Below are positions 1 to 9,061 of a stretch of 23,908 nucleotides of DNA, piece after piece. Position 1 is the first letter of the stretch, and every line of letters begins with the position of its first letter. Origin of the DNA: CAVLCC01 sp963624975 (lineage in GTDB: Bacteria; Actinomycetota; Coriobacteriia; Coriobacteriales; CADBOM01); NCBI GenBank assembly GCA_963624975.1, contig CAVFRF010000043.1:1-23908 (forward strand), in the 5' to 3' direction. Made by a program: the position numbers and the translations under genes. The notes under the pieces are model-generated. The model did not search any database and had not been told where the DNA came from. It saw only the letters and a list, made by a program, of their open reading frames with translations.

Positions 1-67
1 CAGCTGGCCTAGACCGCTCCATCATCAACGTAGTACAATGTCTTACACACGAAGAAAGGAGTGCACC

Positions 68-292
68 ATGTCCGATTCCACGATCACCATCCGCATAGGC
101 AGCGAAGAGAAGTCGCTCATCACGAGCTATGCGAAGGCCTATGGCCAGAGCGTGTCGGAGTTCATGCGCAGGTGCGCCCTCGAGCGTCTCGAAGACGAGC
201 TCGACCTCAAGGAGTGGCGCGAAGCAAAGGCGGAGTTCGACCTCGACCCCGAGACCATTTCCGCTGCCGATATAGCCAGGAAGTATCTGTAA
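68..292 (+). CDS. RelB/DUF6290-like ribbon-helix-helix antitoxin
   Basis: This 74-aa protein is the likely antitoxin of a type II toxin-antitoxin pair: it would bind and neutralise the downstream RelE-like toxin and repress the pair's own promoter. The N-terminus (STITIRIGSEEKSLITSYAK, then SVSEFMRRCALERLED) has the strand-helix-helix pattern of a ribbon-helix-helix DNA-binding dimer. The acidic C-terminus (about residues 45-74) is of the kind that wraps the toxin. I start it at the ATG at 68 because AAAGGA at 55-60 sits 7 nt upstream; an in-frame ATG at 38 has no such site. A weak -10-like TACAAT lies at 34-39 with no good -35. The stop codon abuts the toxin start with no spacer, which fits translational coupling. 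The family call is from memory of RelB-like proteins found mostly in Gram-positives. Confidence 0.8.
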   Translation: MSDSTITIRIGSEEKSLITSYAKAYGQSVSEFMRRCALERLEDELDLKEWREAKAEFDLDPETISAADIARKYL

Positions 293-559
293 ATGTGGAC
301 GCTGGTGTTTTCCAAGAAAGCCGATAAACAGCTTTCGAAAATGAATCCTGACGTTCGCCGGATAATTATCTCGTGGCTCCTGAAGAATATCGATGGCTGC
401 GATGACCCTCGAGTTCACGGAAAAGGGCTTACGTCGAACCGCTCCGGGGAATGGCGTTATCGCATAGGCGACTACCGGGTACTCTGCGAGATCCGAGAGA
501 ACGAGCTTGTAGTACTCGCCCTCTCGGTCGGTCACAGAAGCAGCGTCTACAAGAAGTAG
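293..559 (+). CDS. RelE/ParE-superfamily toxin
   Basis: This 88-aa protein is the likely toxin partner. RelE-type toxins are small ribosome-dependent mRNA interferases, while ParE-type relatives poison gyrase; sequence alone does not settle which this is. It has the family's layout: an N-terminal beta strand (WTLVFSKKADKQL), two helices, then a four-strand sheet with GEWRYRIGDYRVLCEI and a C-terminal SVGHRSSVY. Basic and aromatic residues at R55, R57, R62, H81, R82 and Y86 sit where RelE-like nucleases keep their catalytic residues, which favours RNase activity. The ATG follows the antitoxin TAA directly. Length is normal and I see no truncation. The gene runs toward ffh and ends 34 nt before the shared hairpin at 597-629. 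Confidence 0.82.
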   Translation: MWTLVFSKKADKQLSKMNPDVRRIIISWLLKNIDGCDDPRVHGKGLTSNRSGEWRYRIGDYRVLCEIRENELVVLALSVGHRSSVYKK

Positions 560-592
560 CCGCACTCCCCCACCCCGGCGAAGCGCCCACGC

Positions 593-629
593 AAAAGTTC
601 CCCGGCCAGCTCGATGCCAACCGGGGAAC
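593..629 (-). terminator. Intrinsic terminator of the ffh operon, possibly bidirectional
   Basis: A perfect 9-bp stem (GTTCCCCGG at 597-605 with CCGGGGAAC at 621-629) encloses a 15-nt loop. On the minus strand the stem is followed by TTTT (593-596), giving a standard intrinsic terminator 56 nt past the ffh stop. It lies between convergent genes, so the same stem may also end the toxin transcript, although the + strand lacks a T-run after it. Confidence 0.75.
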
Positions 630-684
630 GCGATCTTACTCTATATCTCGGAAGCCGCGCGCCTGGTCGCGGCAACCTCGCCAT

Positions 685-2172
685 CTACATATCGCCGAAC
701 ATGTCCTGCAGCTTCTTGAGGTCGGCGTTCGAGAGGTTCTTGGCCATGCTGGCCGCGTTGCCCATGCCTCCCATGCCCGGCAGCCCGCCCATGCCGCGCA
801 TCGAGCGCTTCTCGGCGCGGCGCTTGGCCTTGCGGCTGCCCTTGCTCTGCTTGGTGGGCTTGCGCTTGTTGGAGTGGCGCTGCTCTTGCGCCGACACCAT
901 CTTCTTCAAGGCCTTGCGCATCTCGTTGAACTTGTTGAGCAGCTGGTTCACGTCGCTCACCTGCACGCCGGCGCCCTTGGCGATGCGCGCCCTGCGAGAG
1001 CCGTTGATCACGGCGGGCTTCTGGCGCTCTTCCCTGGTCATCGAGTTCACGATGATCTGGGCCCTGTCGAAGAAATCGAGGTCGGCCTGCCCGCTCTCGA
1101 CCGCCTTGTCGCCGCCAGGCAGGGCGGAGAGCAGCTTGGACATGCCGCCCATCTTGTGGATCTGCTTGTTCACGGTGATGAAGTCGTCGAGCGTAAGCTC
1201 GGCGCGGGCCATGCGCTCGGCCTCGGCCTGCTCTATCTCCTCATCGGCGACGCGCTGGGCCTGCTCGATGATCGAGAGCATGTCGCCCATGCCCAGGATG
1301 CGCTTGGCGAGCCTGTCGGGGTGGAACTCTGTTAGCGAATCGGGTTTCTCGCCCTCGGAGATGAACTTGATGGGCTTGCCGGTAACCTCGCGCACCGACA
1401 GCGCGGCGCCGCCTCGTGCGTCGCCGTCCATCTTGGACATGATCACGCCGTCGAAGTCGACTTTCTCGGCGAAGGCGGCCACCACGTTGGTGGCGTCCTG
1501 ACCGGTCATGGCGTCCACGACCATCAGCACCTGCGCCGGATTCACGGCCTTCTTGATGTTGACGGCCTCGGTCATCATCTCCTCGTCCACGTGCAGGCGG
1601 CCGGCGGTGTCCACGATCACGATGTCGCGCATCGTGGCCTTGGCCTCGGCCACGGCGTCGGTGGCGATCTTTACCGGGTCGGCTCCGTCGCCGCGAAAGA
1701 CCTTCACGCCGATCTCGCCGCCAAGCGTCTCGAGCTGGTCGGCTGCTGCGGGGCGGTACACGTCGCATGCGGCCAGCAGCGGCATGTGGCCCTGCTGCTT
1801 GAGCAGGTAGGCCAGCTTGGCCGCGGCCGTGGTCTTGCCACTGCCCTGCAGGCCCACGAGCATGATCACGTTGGGCGTGGTGTCGGGCAGCACCATCTTG
1901 GAGTCGTCGGACCCCAGCAGGTTGGTAAGCTCCTCGAGCACCACCTTCACCACGTTCTGGCCGGGGGTGAGGGAGTCCAGGATCTCGGCCGTGAGGCACC
2001 TGGTGCGCGTGCGGGCCACGAAGGTCTTCACGACCTTGAAGTTTACGTCGGCCTCCAGAAGCGCCATGCGGATGTCGCGCATGGCCAGGTCGATATCCGC
2101 CTCGGTCAAACGTCCCTTGGCACGCACCTTGTCGAGTGCGCCCTGCAGCTTGGTAGACAGATTCGTCGCCAT
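685..2172 (-). CDS. ffh: Signal recognition particle GTPase Ffh (SRP54)
   Basis: Ffh binds 4.5S RNA and signal sequences of nascent membrane proteins and delivers ribosomes to FtsY. The 495-aa product has a helical N domain (about 1-95), a GTPase domain with P-loop GLQGSGKTT at 107-115, DTAGR at 188-192 and SKMDGD at 246-251 followed by the insertion-box motif DARGGAALS, then a methionine-rich M domain (about 300-440) with MGGMSKLLSALPG and RIAKGAGVQVSDVNQLL. The G4 motif begins with Ser where Thr is usual. A basic stretch and a Gly/Met-rich tail extend the C-terminus, making it somewhat longer than the usual 450 or so residues. GAAAGG lies 9 nt before the ATG. It is the last gene of the operon, with its partner ftsY 76 nt upstream. 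Confidence 0.97.
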   Translation of the reverse strand: MATNLSTKLQGALDKVRAKGRLTEADIDLAMRDIRMALLEADVNFKVVKTFVARTRTRCLTAEILDSLTPGQNVVKVVLEELTNLLGSDDSKMVLPDTTPNVIMLVGLQGSGKTTAAAKLAYLLKQQGHMPLLAACDVYRPAAADQLETLGGEIGVKVFRGDGADPVKIATDAVAEAKATMRDIVIVDTAGRLHVDEEMMTEAVNIKKAVNPAQVLMVVDAMTGQDATNVVAAFAEKVDFDGVIMSKMDGDARGGAALSVREVTGKPIKFISEGEKPDSLTEFHPDRLAKRILGMGDMLSIIEQAQRVADEEIEQAEAERMARAELTLDDFITVNKQIHKMGGMSKLLSALPGGDKAVESGQADLDFFDRAQIIVNSMTREERQKPAVINGSRRARIAKGAGVQVSDVNQLLNKFNEMRKALKKMVSAQEQRHSNKRKPTKQSKGSRKAKRRAEKRSMRGMGGLPGMGGMGNAASMAKNLSNADLKKLQDMFGDM

Positions 2173-2248
2173 CTTCCATCGCCTTTCTACTGTGTCTTCA
2201 AAGCGGCCTTGGGGTCCGCGCCGGCATCTTGCGCCCGCGCCGGCAGCC

Positions 2249-3151
2249 CTAGCCCACTATCTCTTCTGCAAACTCCCTGGCGTCGAATGGACGCAGGTCC
2301 TCGATCTGCTCGCCCACGCCTATGCGCACGATCGGCAGCTTAAGCTCGTGCGAAACCGCGACGGCGATGCCGCCCTTGGCGGTGCCGTCCATCTTGGTGA
2401 TCACCACCGCGTCGAGGTCGAGCGCACGGTCGAACTCCTTGGCCTGCTCGAGGCCGTTCTGTCCCGTGGTGGCGTCGATCACCAGCACCGTGTGCACCGG
2501 CATCTGCGCGCGCTTGCGCGTCACGTTCACGACCTTCTCCAGCTCTCGCATGAGGTCGTCGGAGGTGTGCAGGCGCCCCGCCGTGTCGATGAGCACCAGG
2601 TCGGCTCCCGTCTCCTCCGCACGCTCGATGGCGGCATAGCACACGCTGGCAGGGTCGCTGCCGCGGTCGCGCTCCACCACTTCCACGTTGGCGCGGCGTC
2701 CCCACTCCTCGAGCTGCTCGATGGCGGCCGCCCTGAAGGTGTCGCCGCTGCCCAGCAGCACGTTGTGCCCGGCATCCACGCCGCATTTGGCGATCTTGCC
2801 CACCGTGGTGGTCTTGCCGGCGCCGTTGATGCCCACGAAGAGCACGCACGACGGCGTGTCCTCGAAGATGTCGGTCTCGGGCTGCACGAACAGCGCCGCG
2901 ATCTGGTCGATCAGGTAATCCTTGACCGCCTTCACGCTGGGCAGGGCCTTCCTGTCCGTCGCATCGCGCATGTTCTCCACGATCTGCATCGAGGCCGAAG
3001 GTCCCATGTCGCTCGCGATGAGCGCTTCCTCCATGCCTTCCCAGAAATCCTCGGTAAGCCAAACTCCGCGCTCGAAGAGCACGTTCATAGATTCGGTGAG
3101 CTTCTCGCGCGATTTGGAAAGCCCGCGCGAAAGCCTTTCTCTAAGTCCCAT
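2249..3151 (-). CDS. ftsY: SRP receptor GTPase FtsY
   Basis: FtsY is the membrane-associated receptor for the signal recognition particle; its GTPase forms a twin complex with Ffh to hand ribosomes to the translocon. The 300-aa protein is nearly pure NG domain: N-domain helices (about 1-95), P-loop GINGAGKTTTVGK at 107-119, DTAGR at 189-193, TKMDGTAKGG at 252-261, and the closing GVGEQIEDLRPFDAREF. The long acidic A domain of E. coli FtsY is absent, as in many Gram-positives. A strong Shine-Dalgarno (GGGAGGAG) lies across the end of smc, whose stop is only 3 nt before the ATG, so the two are probably coupled. Between ftsY and ffh an 11-bp direct repeat (CCGCGCCGGCA at 2216-2226 and 2235-2245) is the only notable element. 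Confidence 0.97.
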   Translation of the reverse strand: MGLRERLSRGLSKSREKLTESMNVLFERGVWLTEDFWEGMEEALIASDMGPSASMQIVENMRDATDRKALPSVKAVKDYLIDQIAALFVQPETDIFEDTPSCVLFVGINGAGKTTTVGKIAKCGVDAGHNVLLGSGDTFRAAAIEQLEEWGRRANVEVVERDRGSDPASVCYAAIERAEETGADLVLIDTAGRLHTSDDLMRELEKVVNVTRKRAQMPVHTVLVIDATTGQNGLEQAKEFDRALDLDAVVITKMDGTAKGGIAVAVSHELKLPIVRIGVGEQIEDLRPFDAREFAEEIVG

Positions 3152-3154
3152 CGG

Positions 3155-6100
3155 CTACTCCTCCCTTTCCTTCTGAGCCTTCTCCTCTTCCTCGAGGGCG
3201 GCGATGGCCTGGTCGAGCTTCTGGCTCACGACCTTGCTCACGCCCGAGGCCTGCTTGCTCACGCCGTAGAGGATGTCGGCGATTTCCATGCTCTGACGCT
3301 GGTGCGTGACCATGATGAGCTGCGTCTGCGAGCGCATCGAGTCCAGCAGGTCGCACACGCGCTGCAGGTTGGTGCCGTCGAGCGACGGCTCGATCTCGTC
3401 GAGGATGTAGAACGGCGCGTTGCGCGTCATGTACACGGCGAACAGGAACGCGATGGCCACCAGCGCGCTCTGGCCGCCCGAAAGTTGGGTGAGGCTCATG
3501 AGCTTCATGTTGTGCGGGTGAATCACGATCTCGACCCCGGCCTGGCCCTCCGCGTTCTTGTCCAGCACCACCAGCTCGCCGGTGTCGCCCGGAGCCAGGT
3601 GCTCGTAGAGCTTGCGGAAGCTGTCGTTCACGCCGTCGAACGTCTCGCGGAACTGCCGCTTCATCTTGGTGTCCAGCGCGCGCGAGATGGTGTTGAGCTT
3701 CTTGCGAGCCTCCTCGAGGTCGGCCACCTGCTCCTTGATGTAGTCGCGGCGCGCCTTGAGCTGCTCGTACTCCTCCATGGCCACGTGGTTCACGGCGCCT
3801 AGGTTGTCGATCTTGCGCCTGAGCTTGGCGGCCCTTTCCTCAGCCTGCGCGCGGTCTTCGGGTGAGGCCACTTCCAACGCCGCCTCGATCGAGGTGCCGG
3901 TGTCTTGCTCGATGCGGGCGATGGCGTTCTTGACCTCGGTCTCGAGCTTGGCCTTCTCCACGCGCACCTCATTGAGCTTGAGCAGCACCGCCTGCTGCTG
4001 CTCGCGCGCCTCGTCGCGGGCCTGCTTGGCCTCGTCGATTATCTGCTTGAGCGATGCTGAGTCGCTCTGGGTGAGCTTGGTCTGCTCCTGCAGCTTGCGC
4101 GCCCACTCGCCAATGCCCGTGTGCAGCTCCTCGAACGCGTTGTAGAGCGGCTCCACGCGCAGGCGGATGATCTGCAGCGACTGCTCGGTGCTGCGCGACA
4201 CCTCGAGCGTCTTCTCCAGCTCGGCGATCTCGTCGGCGAGCTTCTCGAGCCTGCGGCGGCGGAACTCTATCGACTGCCTGCAGGTTTCCATCTCGGCCTT
4301 GGCCGACGACACCTGCTCGGCGATGCTGGCCTTTTCCTGCGTGATCTCGAGCAGCTTCGACGAAGCGGCCTCTGCCTCTTCCCTCATCTGCGAGATGCCC
4401 GCGGTGAGCGTCTCGATGCGCTCGCGGTACTCCTGCGCCAGCGGCGTGGACTGCCCGCGCCTCACGCCCACGCTCTTGAGCTTCAGCTCGGTTTGCTCCT
4501 TGCTCTGCGTGAGCTGCATGATCTGCTTCTCCACGCGGTGCAGGTCCTGCATCGCGGCATCGTAGGAGCCCTGCAGCTTGGCCAGCGACTCCGACAGCTC
4601 GAAGCCGTCCTGCTGCGCCACCTCGAGGGCCTTCTCGGCCTCCGACACCGCCATCTCGCTGTCGCCAAGGTTGGCGGTGCACTCCTCCTCTTCCACCACA
4701 AGCTCGTTGAGCTTGCGCTGGCGGGCCAGCACGCCGTCCATGTCGGACACCTGGGTGCCCAGCGATATCTTGCCCGAGGGCCACACCACCGCGCCGTCGC
4801 GCGTTGCGAAGCGCACGCCGGGGTTGCGGCCGTGGAACAGCAGCGCCTCGGCCACCGTGGCGGCCACGTACACGTCGCCCAGGAGCGACTCCACCACGCC
4901 GGCATACACGCTGTCGTACTCCAGCAGGTCCAGCAGGCGCTCGCCGTCGGAGCTTCGCGGCAGCTCGCCCGCGCCCGAACCCGCGCCGTCGCCGTCCTGC
5001 AGCGGCATGAAGCTCGCCTCGCCGCCCTGCGCGCTCTTGATGAGGCGCTCGGCCACCACGCCGGCCGACTTGATATCGACCATCAGCAGGCCGGTCACAT
5101 CGGCGCCAAGCAGCCTCTCCACGATCTGGTCCACGCCGTCGGGGGCCTTGATCGCGCGGGAGAGCTTGCCCACCACGCCGTTCAACTCGTCCTTGTGCTC
5201 CGTGAGCCAGTTCATGGCGGGAGTGGCGCTCTCGAAGGCCTTCTCCACCTCGCGCAGGCCCTTTATCTCGGCCTGGATGTCGGCCAGCTTGCTGCGGTTG
5301 GCGTTCATCTCCTTGCGCACCTGGTCCAGCAGCCTCACGCGCTTGTCGATGTCGGAGCGCGCCAGCTTAAGCTCGCCCTCCACCTTCAAGATGTCGGACG
5401 AGAGCGTGTCGCTCTTGTCGCGCGCCGTCTTCAGCTCGCCCTGAGCCTCGCATATCTCGCGGTTGGCCTGCTCGAGACGCTCGTTCAGGAGGTTCTCCTC
5501 CACCTTGAGCGACTCCAGCGAGCTTTCGGCGCGAGCCAGGTTGTCCTTGGTGGTGGCCAGCGCGCTCTCGTTGTTGCGCAGCTTGGCCGAAAGCGCGTCG
5601 TAGGCTTCCTGCGCGGCGCGGCGGTCCTTGTTCACCTGCTCCGACTTGTGCGACAGCTCGTTGTATGTGGAGTAGAGCCCCTTGAGCCTGGCATCGGTGT
5701 CCGACGACTCGGTCTCGGTTTGCAAGCGCTCTTCCTGCGCCGACTTGAGCCTGGCCTGCGAGGTGTGGATCGTGGCGCGAAGCTCCGAGAGCCTCGACAC
5801 CATGTTCTTGCCCTTCTCCTCCAGAAGGCGCATGCCCGAATCGAGCCTGGCCATGATCGACTGGCAGCGGTTGCGCTGCTCGTTGAGGTCACCAACGAAG
5901 AGGCCCTTCTCCTCGAGGATGGCCTGCCTCTTGGCAACCTCCTCTTCCTTCTCCTCCAGCCGATAGCGCACCAGCTCGGCCTCGGCGTCTACCTCGTTCT
6001 CGTGCTTGACGATCTGCTCCCACGAAGCCTGCAGCGAGCGCAGGTCGTCCACCGCCAGCGAGAGCGTGATCTGCCTCAGCTCGTCGGAATACGCCTCGTG

Positions 6101-6742
6101 CTGCTTGGCGCGCGATGCCTGGCGCTCCAGCGGGCGCAGCTGCTGCTCGATCACCTTCACGATGTCGTTCACGCGGGCCAGCGTGGTGTCCATCTTGGCA
6201 AGCTGCCTTTGCGAGCGCTGCTTGCGCGCCTTGTGCTTGAGCACGCCGGCGGCCTCTTCCAGAAGCACCATGCGGTCTTCGGGACGCGACTCGATCATGG
6301 CGGTGAGGTTGCCCTGCGTGATCACGGAGTGCACGCCCTCGCCGATGCCAGAGTCGTGCAGGATGTCGATGATGTCGCGCCTGAGCGCGGGCGCGCCGTT
6401 GATGAGGTACTCCGACTCGCCGTTGTGGTGCATGCGGCGCGTGATCACCACGTCGGTGAACTCCACCGGAATGGTGCCGTCGGAGTTGTCGAGCACGAGG
6501 TCGACCTCGGCCACCTTGGCGGGCGGTCGCGCCGACGATCCGGAGAAGATCAGCTCCTCCATCTGATGCACGCGCAGGTTGGACGTCTTGCGCTCGCCCA
6601 GAACCCACAGTACTGCTTCCGATATGTTGGATTTGCCCGAGCCGTTGGGTCCAACGATCGCCGACAGACCCGGCTCGAAGTTGATGACCGCCTTGTCGGC
6701 AAACGACTTGAATCCCTTAAGCACTAGCGACTTTAGATACAC
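3155..6742 (-). CDS. smc: Chromosome segregation ATPase SMC
   Basis: SMC is the ATPase of the bacterial condensin complex, working with ScpA and ScpB (not in this window) to compact and segregate the chromosome. The 1195-aa length is standard. It has an N-terminal half-ATPase with Walker A GPNGSGKSN at 31-39, a long coiled coil, a globular hinge around 500-690, a return coiled coil, and the C-terminal half-ATPase with signature LSGGQ at 1087-1091 and Walker B FYILDE ending at the catalytic Glu 1116. The D-loop region reads DEIEPSLDGTN, somewhat different from the common DEVDAALDDAN. The start is GTG (6740-6742), 3 nt after the rnc stop, with only a modest purine-rich site upstream, which suggests coupling to rnc translation. 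Confidence 0.97.
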   Translation of the reverse strand: MYLKSLVLKGFKSFADKAVINFEPGLSAIVGPNGSGKSNISEAVLWVLGERKTSNLRVHQMEELIFSGSSARPPAKVAEVDLVLDNSDGTIPVEFTDVVITRRMHHNGESEYLINGAPALRRDIIDILHDSGIGEGVHSVITQGNLTAMIESRPEDRMVLLEEAAGVLKHKARKQRSQRQLAKMDTTLARVNDIVKVIEQQLRPLERQASRAKQHEAYSDELRQITLSLAVDDLRSLQASWEQIVKHENEVDAEAELVRYRLEEKEEEVAKRQAILEEKGLFVGDLNEQRNRCQSIMARLDSGMRLLEEKGKNMVSRLSELRATIHTSQARLKSAQEERLQTETESSDTDARLKGLYSTYNELSHKSEQVNKDRRAAQEAYDALSAKLRNNESALATTKDNLARAESSLESLKVEENLLNERLEQANREICEAQGELKTARDKSDTLSSDILKVEGELKLARSDIDKRVRLLDQVRKEMNANRSKLADIQAEIKGLREVEKAFESATPAMNWLTEHKDELNGVVGKLSRAIKAPDGVDQIVERLLGADVTGLLMVDIKSAGVVAERLIKSAQGGEASFMPLQDGDGAGSGAGELPRSSDGERLLDLLEYDSVYAGVVESLLGDVYVAATVAEALLFHGRNPGVRFATRDGAVVWPSGKISLGTQVSDMDGVLARQRKLNELVVEEEECTANLGDSEMAVSEAEKALEVAQQDGFELSESLAKLQGSYDAAMQDLHRVEKQIMQLTQSKEQTELKLKSVGVRRGQSTPLAQEYRERIETLTAGISQMREEAEAASSKLLEITQEKASIAEQVSSAKAEMETCRQSIEFRRRRLEKLADEIAELEKTLEVSRSTEQSLQIIRLRVEPLYNAFEELHTGIGEWARKLQEQTKLTQSDSASLKQIIDEAKQARDEAREQQQAVLLKLNEVRVEKAKLETEVKNAIARIEQDTGTSIEAALEVASPEDRAQAEERAAKLRRKIDNLGAVNHVAMEEYEQLKARRDYIKEQVADLEEARKKLNTISRALDTKMKRQFRETFDGVNDSFRKLYEHLAPGDTGELVVLDKNAEGQAGVEIVIHPHNMKLMSLTQLSGGQSALVAIAFLFAVYMTRNAPFYILDEIEPSLDGTNLQRVCDLLDSMRSQTQLIMVTHQRQSMEIADILYGVSKQASGVSKVVSQKLDQAIAALEEEEKAQKEREE

Positions 6743-6745
6743 TTG

Positions 6746-7510
6746 CTATTCCAATCCCTGACTGGCCCTACGGTGCATGTCGATCGCGTTTTGCGCGGCC
6801 GCGGCCTCGGCCTTCTTCTTGGAGCGTCCGGTGCCGTGCCCGATGACCTCCCCGTCGCACTTGGCCACCACCTCGAAGGTGCGGTCGTGCGGAGGGCCGA
6901 TGGTCTCCACCACCTCGTAGTCGGGAGCGAAGCCGCGCTCCTGCAGGATTTCCTGCAGCGACGACTTGGGGTTGGTGGGATGCTCGGCCAGGCTCTCGGT
7001 GATGTGCGGGCCCACGGTGCGCAGGATCCAGTCGCGCGCCACGCCTTCGCCGCCGTCGATCATGAGCGCCGCAACCGACGACTCGTACACGTTCTCCAGC
7101 GCCGACTCCAGGCCCCTGTGGTGGGTGCCGCGCTCGCTCTTGCCCACTATGATGATGTCGGCGAAGCCGAGGTCGGACGCAATCTGCGCCAGCGACGCAC
7201 CGGACACCACGGCCGACTTGAGGCGGGTGAGCATCCCCTCGTTCATGTCGGGGAAGCGCCTGTACACCTCGGAGGCCACCACGAACCCGAGGTAGGCGTC
7301 GCCTAGAAATTCCAGCCTCTCGTACGACAGCTCGATGCGCTCCTCCTCCACCGTGGACGGGTGGGTGAGCGCCTTGATGAGAAGCCTCTTGTTCTCGAAC
7401 TCGTAGCCAAAGATCTGCTCCGCCCTATGCACGATTCGCTCAAGCTCGTCGTGCGGGGGTAGCATCGTGTCGAATTCGCTGGTGGCCTTGCTGCCTTTAT
7501 GAGCCGTCAT
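6746..7510 (-). CDS. rnc: Ribonuclease III
   Basis: RNase III cuts double-stranded RNA in rRNA precursors and regulatory duplexes. The 254-aa protein has the catalytic RNase III domain (about 20-165) with signature ERLEFLGD at 64-71, then a double-stranded-RNA-binding domain from NPKSSLQE (180-187) to GRSKKKAEAAAAQNAI near the end. The second metal-binding segment reads LESALENVYESSVAALMIDGG: Glu143 matches the essential E117 of E. coli, but the position of D114 is Asn140 (codon AAC, 7091-7093). The N-terminus is about 20 residues longer than in many homologues. The ATG has a weak GAGG site 9-12 nt upstream. It sits 39 nt after acpP and just before smc. Confidence 0.95.
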   Translation of the reverse strand: MTAHKGSKATSEFDTMLPPHDELERIVHRAEQIFGYEFENKRLLIKALTHPSTVEEERIELSYERLEFLGDAYLGFVVASEVYRRFPDMNEGMLTRLKSAVVSGASLAQIASDLGFADIIIVGKSERGTHHRGLESALENVYESSVAALMIDGGEGVARDWILRTVGPHITESLAEHPTNPKSSLQEILQERGFAPDYEVVETIGPPHDRTFEVVAKCDGEVIGHGTGRSKKKAEAAAAQNAIDMHRRASQGLE

Positions 7511-7549
7511 CGGGATTGCCTCGTTGCCGTGTCTTGCTGTTGCCGGCGG

Positions 7550-7789
7550 CTAGAGGATGCGCTCGACGTACGAGGCGGCGTCGCCGATGGTCTTGATCTG
7601 CTCGAACACGCTGTCGTCCACCTCGATGCCGAAGGCGTCTTCGAGCGCGGTGACTATCTGGAGCATATCGAGCGAGTCGGCTTCGAGGTCGGCCTCGAAT
7701 GCGGTGCTCTCGCTGAGGTCGGCGGCATCGATGGCGATCTGCTCGACGATCACGTCCTCGATCTTCTGGACAATTTCTGCACGCTCCAT
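7550..7789 (-). CDS. acpP: Acyl carrier protein
   Basis: ACP carries growing acyl chains on a phosphopantetheine arm during fatty-acid synthesis. The 79-aa acidic four-helix protein has the attachment site in EADSLDML, with Ser39 as the modified residue. The size and charge are typical, and AAGGAG lies about 7 nt before the ATG. It follows plsX by 39 nt. PlsX uses acyl-ACP as substrate, so the adjacency makes metabolic sense; plsX-acpP-rnc is a common bacterial gene string. Confidence 0.96.
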   Translation of the reverse strand: MERAEIVQKIEDVIVEQIAIDAADLSESTAFEADLEADSLDMLQIVTALEDAFGIEVDDSVFEQIKTIGDAASYVERIL

Positions 7790-7828
7790 TTGGAACTCCT
7801 TGACTCGATGGGGCTGTTTCGATTTATT

Positions 7829-8980
7829 TTATTGGTTGTTTGCGGGGGCTGCCGCCGCATCGGCGCCTGCGGTCGCGGCACTGGCGGCACTTGCAGCCTT
7901 GGCATCGGCGAGCGCCGTTGCGATCTTGTCGGGCAAGCCGCCCCTCGCAGCGGCGGCGCACTGCAGCACGCCGTTCTTGATGGCAACCGCCGAAGACGAT
8001 CCATGTCCTATTATGCACGCTGCACGCGCTCCTAGCAGCGGGGCTCCGCCATACGTGTCGGGATCGATGGAATCTTTGATCTGATGGAAGGCACCCGAGA
8101 GCTTTGCCGCCGCCAGCTTGTTGCCCAGCGACGAGGTCATGGCGCCCTTGAGGCTCTTGAACAGCATTTTGGCCGTGCCCTCGATGATCTTGAGCGCGAC
8201 GTTGCCGGTAAAGCCGTCGGCAACCACGATGTCGCATGCGCCCGACATGAGGCCGCCGCCCTCGACGTTGCCAGCAAAACCGGGGATCTGCTCGCGCATC
8301 ATCGCGTGCGCCTCGATGGCAAGCTCGCAGCCCTTGGTTTCCTCGGCGCCGTTGTTGAGCAGCCCCACCGTGGGATCGGCCATGCCCAGCACGCTCTGGG
8401 CGTACGCCCTTCCCATGTGCGCGAACTGCACCAGGTGCTCCGGCTTGCAGTCGGCGTTGGCGCCGCAGTCCAGCAGCACCGTGGGATGGCCGGGCACGGG
8501 AACGATGGTCGCCAGAGCCGGACGCTGCACGCCCTTCACGCGTCCGATCAGGATCGTGGCCGCCGTGAGCACGGCACCGGTAGATCCAGCCGAGAAGAAG
8601 CAGTCGGCCTCGCCCTGGTGCACGAGCTTGCAGCCCACCACGATCGAGGAGTCCTTCTTGTGGCGCACGGCATCGGCGGGGTGGTCGCCCATCTCGATGA
8701 CCTCGGTGGTCACGACCGGGGTGATGCGGCCGGGAAATTCGCCGGCCACCTGCGACACCGAAGCCTCGCGGCCCACCAGCACCACATGGAGGTCGGAGTC
8801 GGCCTGCAGAGCCAAGCGCACGCCATCGGCCACGACCGCGGGAGCATCGTCGCCTCCGTCGGCATCGACGCACACCCTGATGAGGCTGGCGTTGCGCTGC
8901 TCGGGCGCGGGCGCGGGCGCGCTCGCGGCCTGCTCGGCCTGCGCCGCAGTCTCGTCTAGCGCCTCGGATTTCTCTTCCAT
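7829..8980 (-). CDS. plsX: Phosphate acyltransferase PlsX
   Basis: PlsX converts acyl-ACP plus phosphate to acyl-phosphate, the donor for PlsY in phospholipid synthesis; it is a peripheral membrane enzyme. Family motifs are the N-terminal VCVDADGGDDAP (usually IAIDAMGGDNAP), FFSAGSTGAVL, LLDCGANADCKPEHL, LLNNGAEETKG, and DIVVADGFTGNVALK. I start it at the ATG at 8978-8980 because AAGGGG sits just upstream. A longer frame from 9037 would take in 19 more residues that lack family likeness and have no visible ribosome site. That gives 383 aa, longer than the usual 330 or so because of Ala-rich, probably disordered tails: about 30 residues at the N-terminus (ALDETAAQAEQAA) and about 30 at the C-terminus. 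Confidence 0.94.
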   Translation of the reverse strand: MEEKSEALDETAAQAEQAASAPAPAPEQRNASLIRVCVDADGGDDAPAVVADGVRLALQADSDLHVVLVGREASVSQVAGEFPGRITPVVTTEVIEMGDHPADAVRHKKDSSIVVGCKLVHQGEADCFFSAGSTGAVLTAATILIGRVKGVQRPALATIVPVPGHPTVLLDCGANADCKPEHLVQFAHMGRAYAQSVLGMADPTVGLLNNGAEETKGCELAIEAHAMMREQIPGFAGNVEGGGLMSGACDIVVADGFTGNVALKIIEGTAKMLFKSLKGAMTSSLGNKLAAAKLSGAFHQIKDSIDPDTYGGAPLLGARAACIIGHGSSSAVAIKNGVLQCAAAARGGLPDKIATALADAKAASAASAATAGADAAAAPANNQ

Positions 8981-9061
8981 GAACTTCCCCTTAATACAAG
9001 TTTGGCCGACATCTGCAGACATCGGCCAGCTTTGCAATGCTATTGGTGTAGCGCTTGAGTG

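Noticed and set aside
61..327. A second + strand frame overlapping the antitoxin gene.
   Set aside because: It is Arg/His-rich out-of-frame translation; the ribosome site and family pattern fit the frame starting at 68.
1817..6727. Very long open frames on the + strand opposite ftsY and smc (up to 868 codons).
   Set aside because: They are antisense shadows of high-GC genes. The His/Leu/Arg/Val-heavy translations match no family, whereas the minus-strand frames show full SMC and FtsY motifs.
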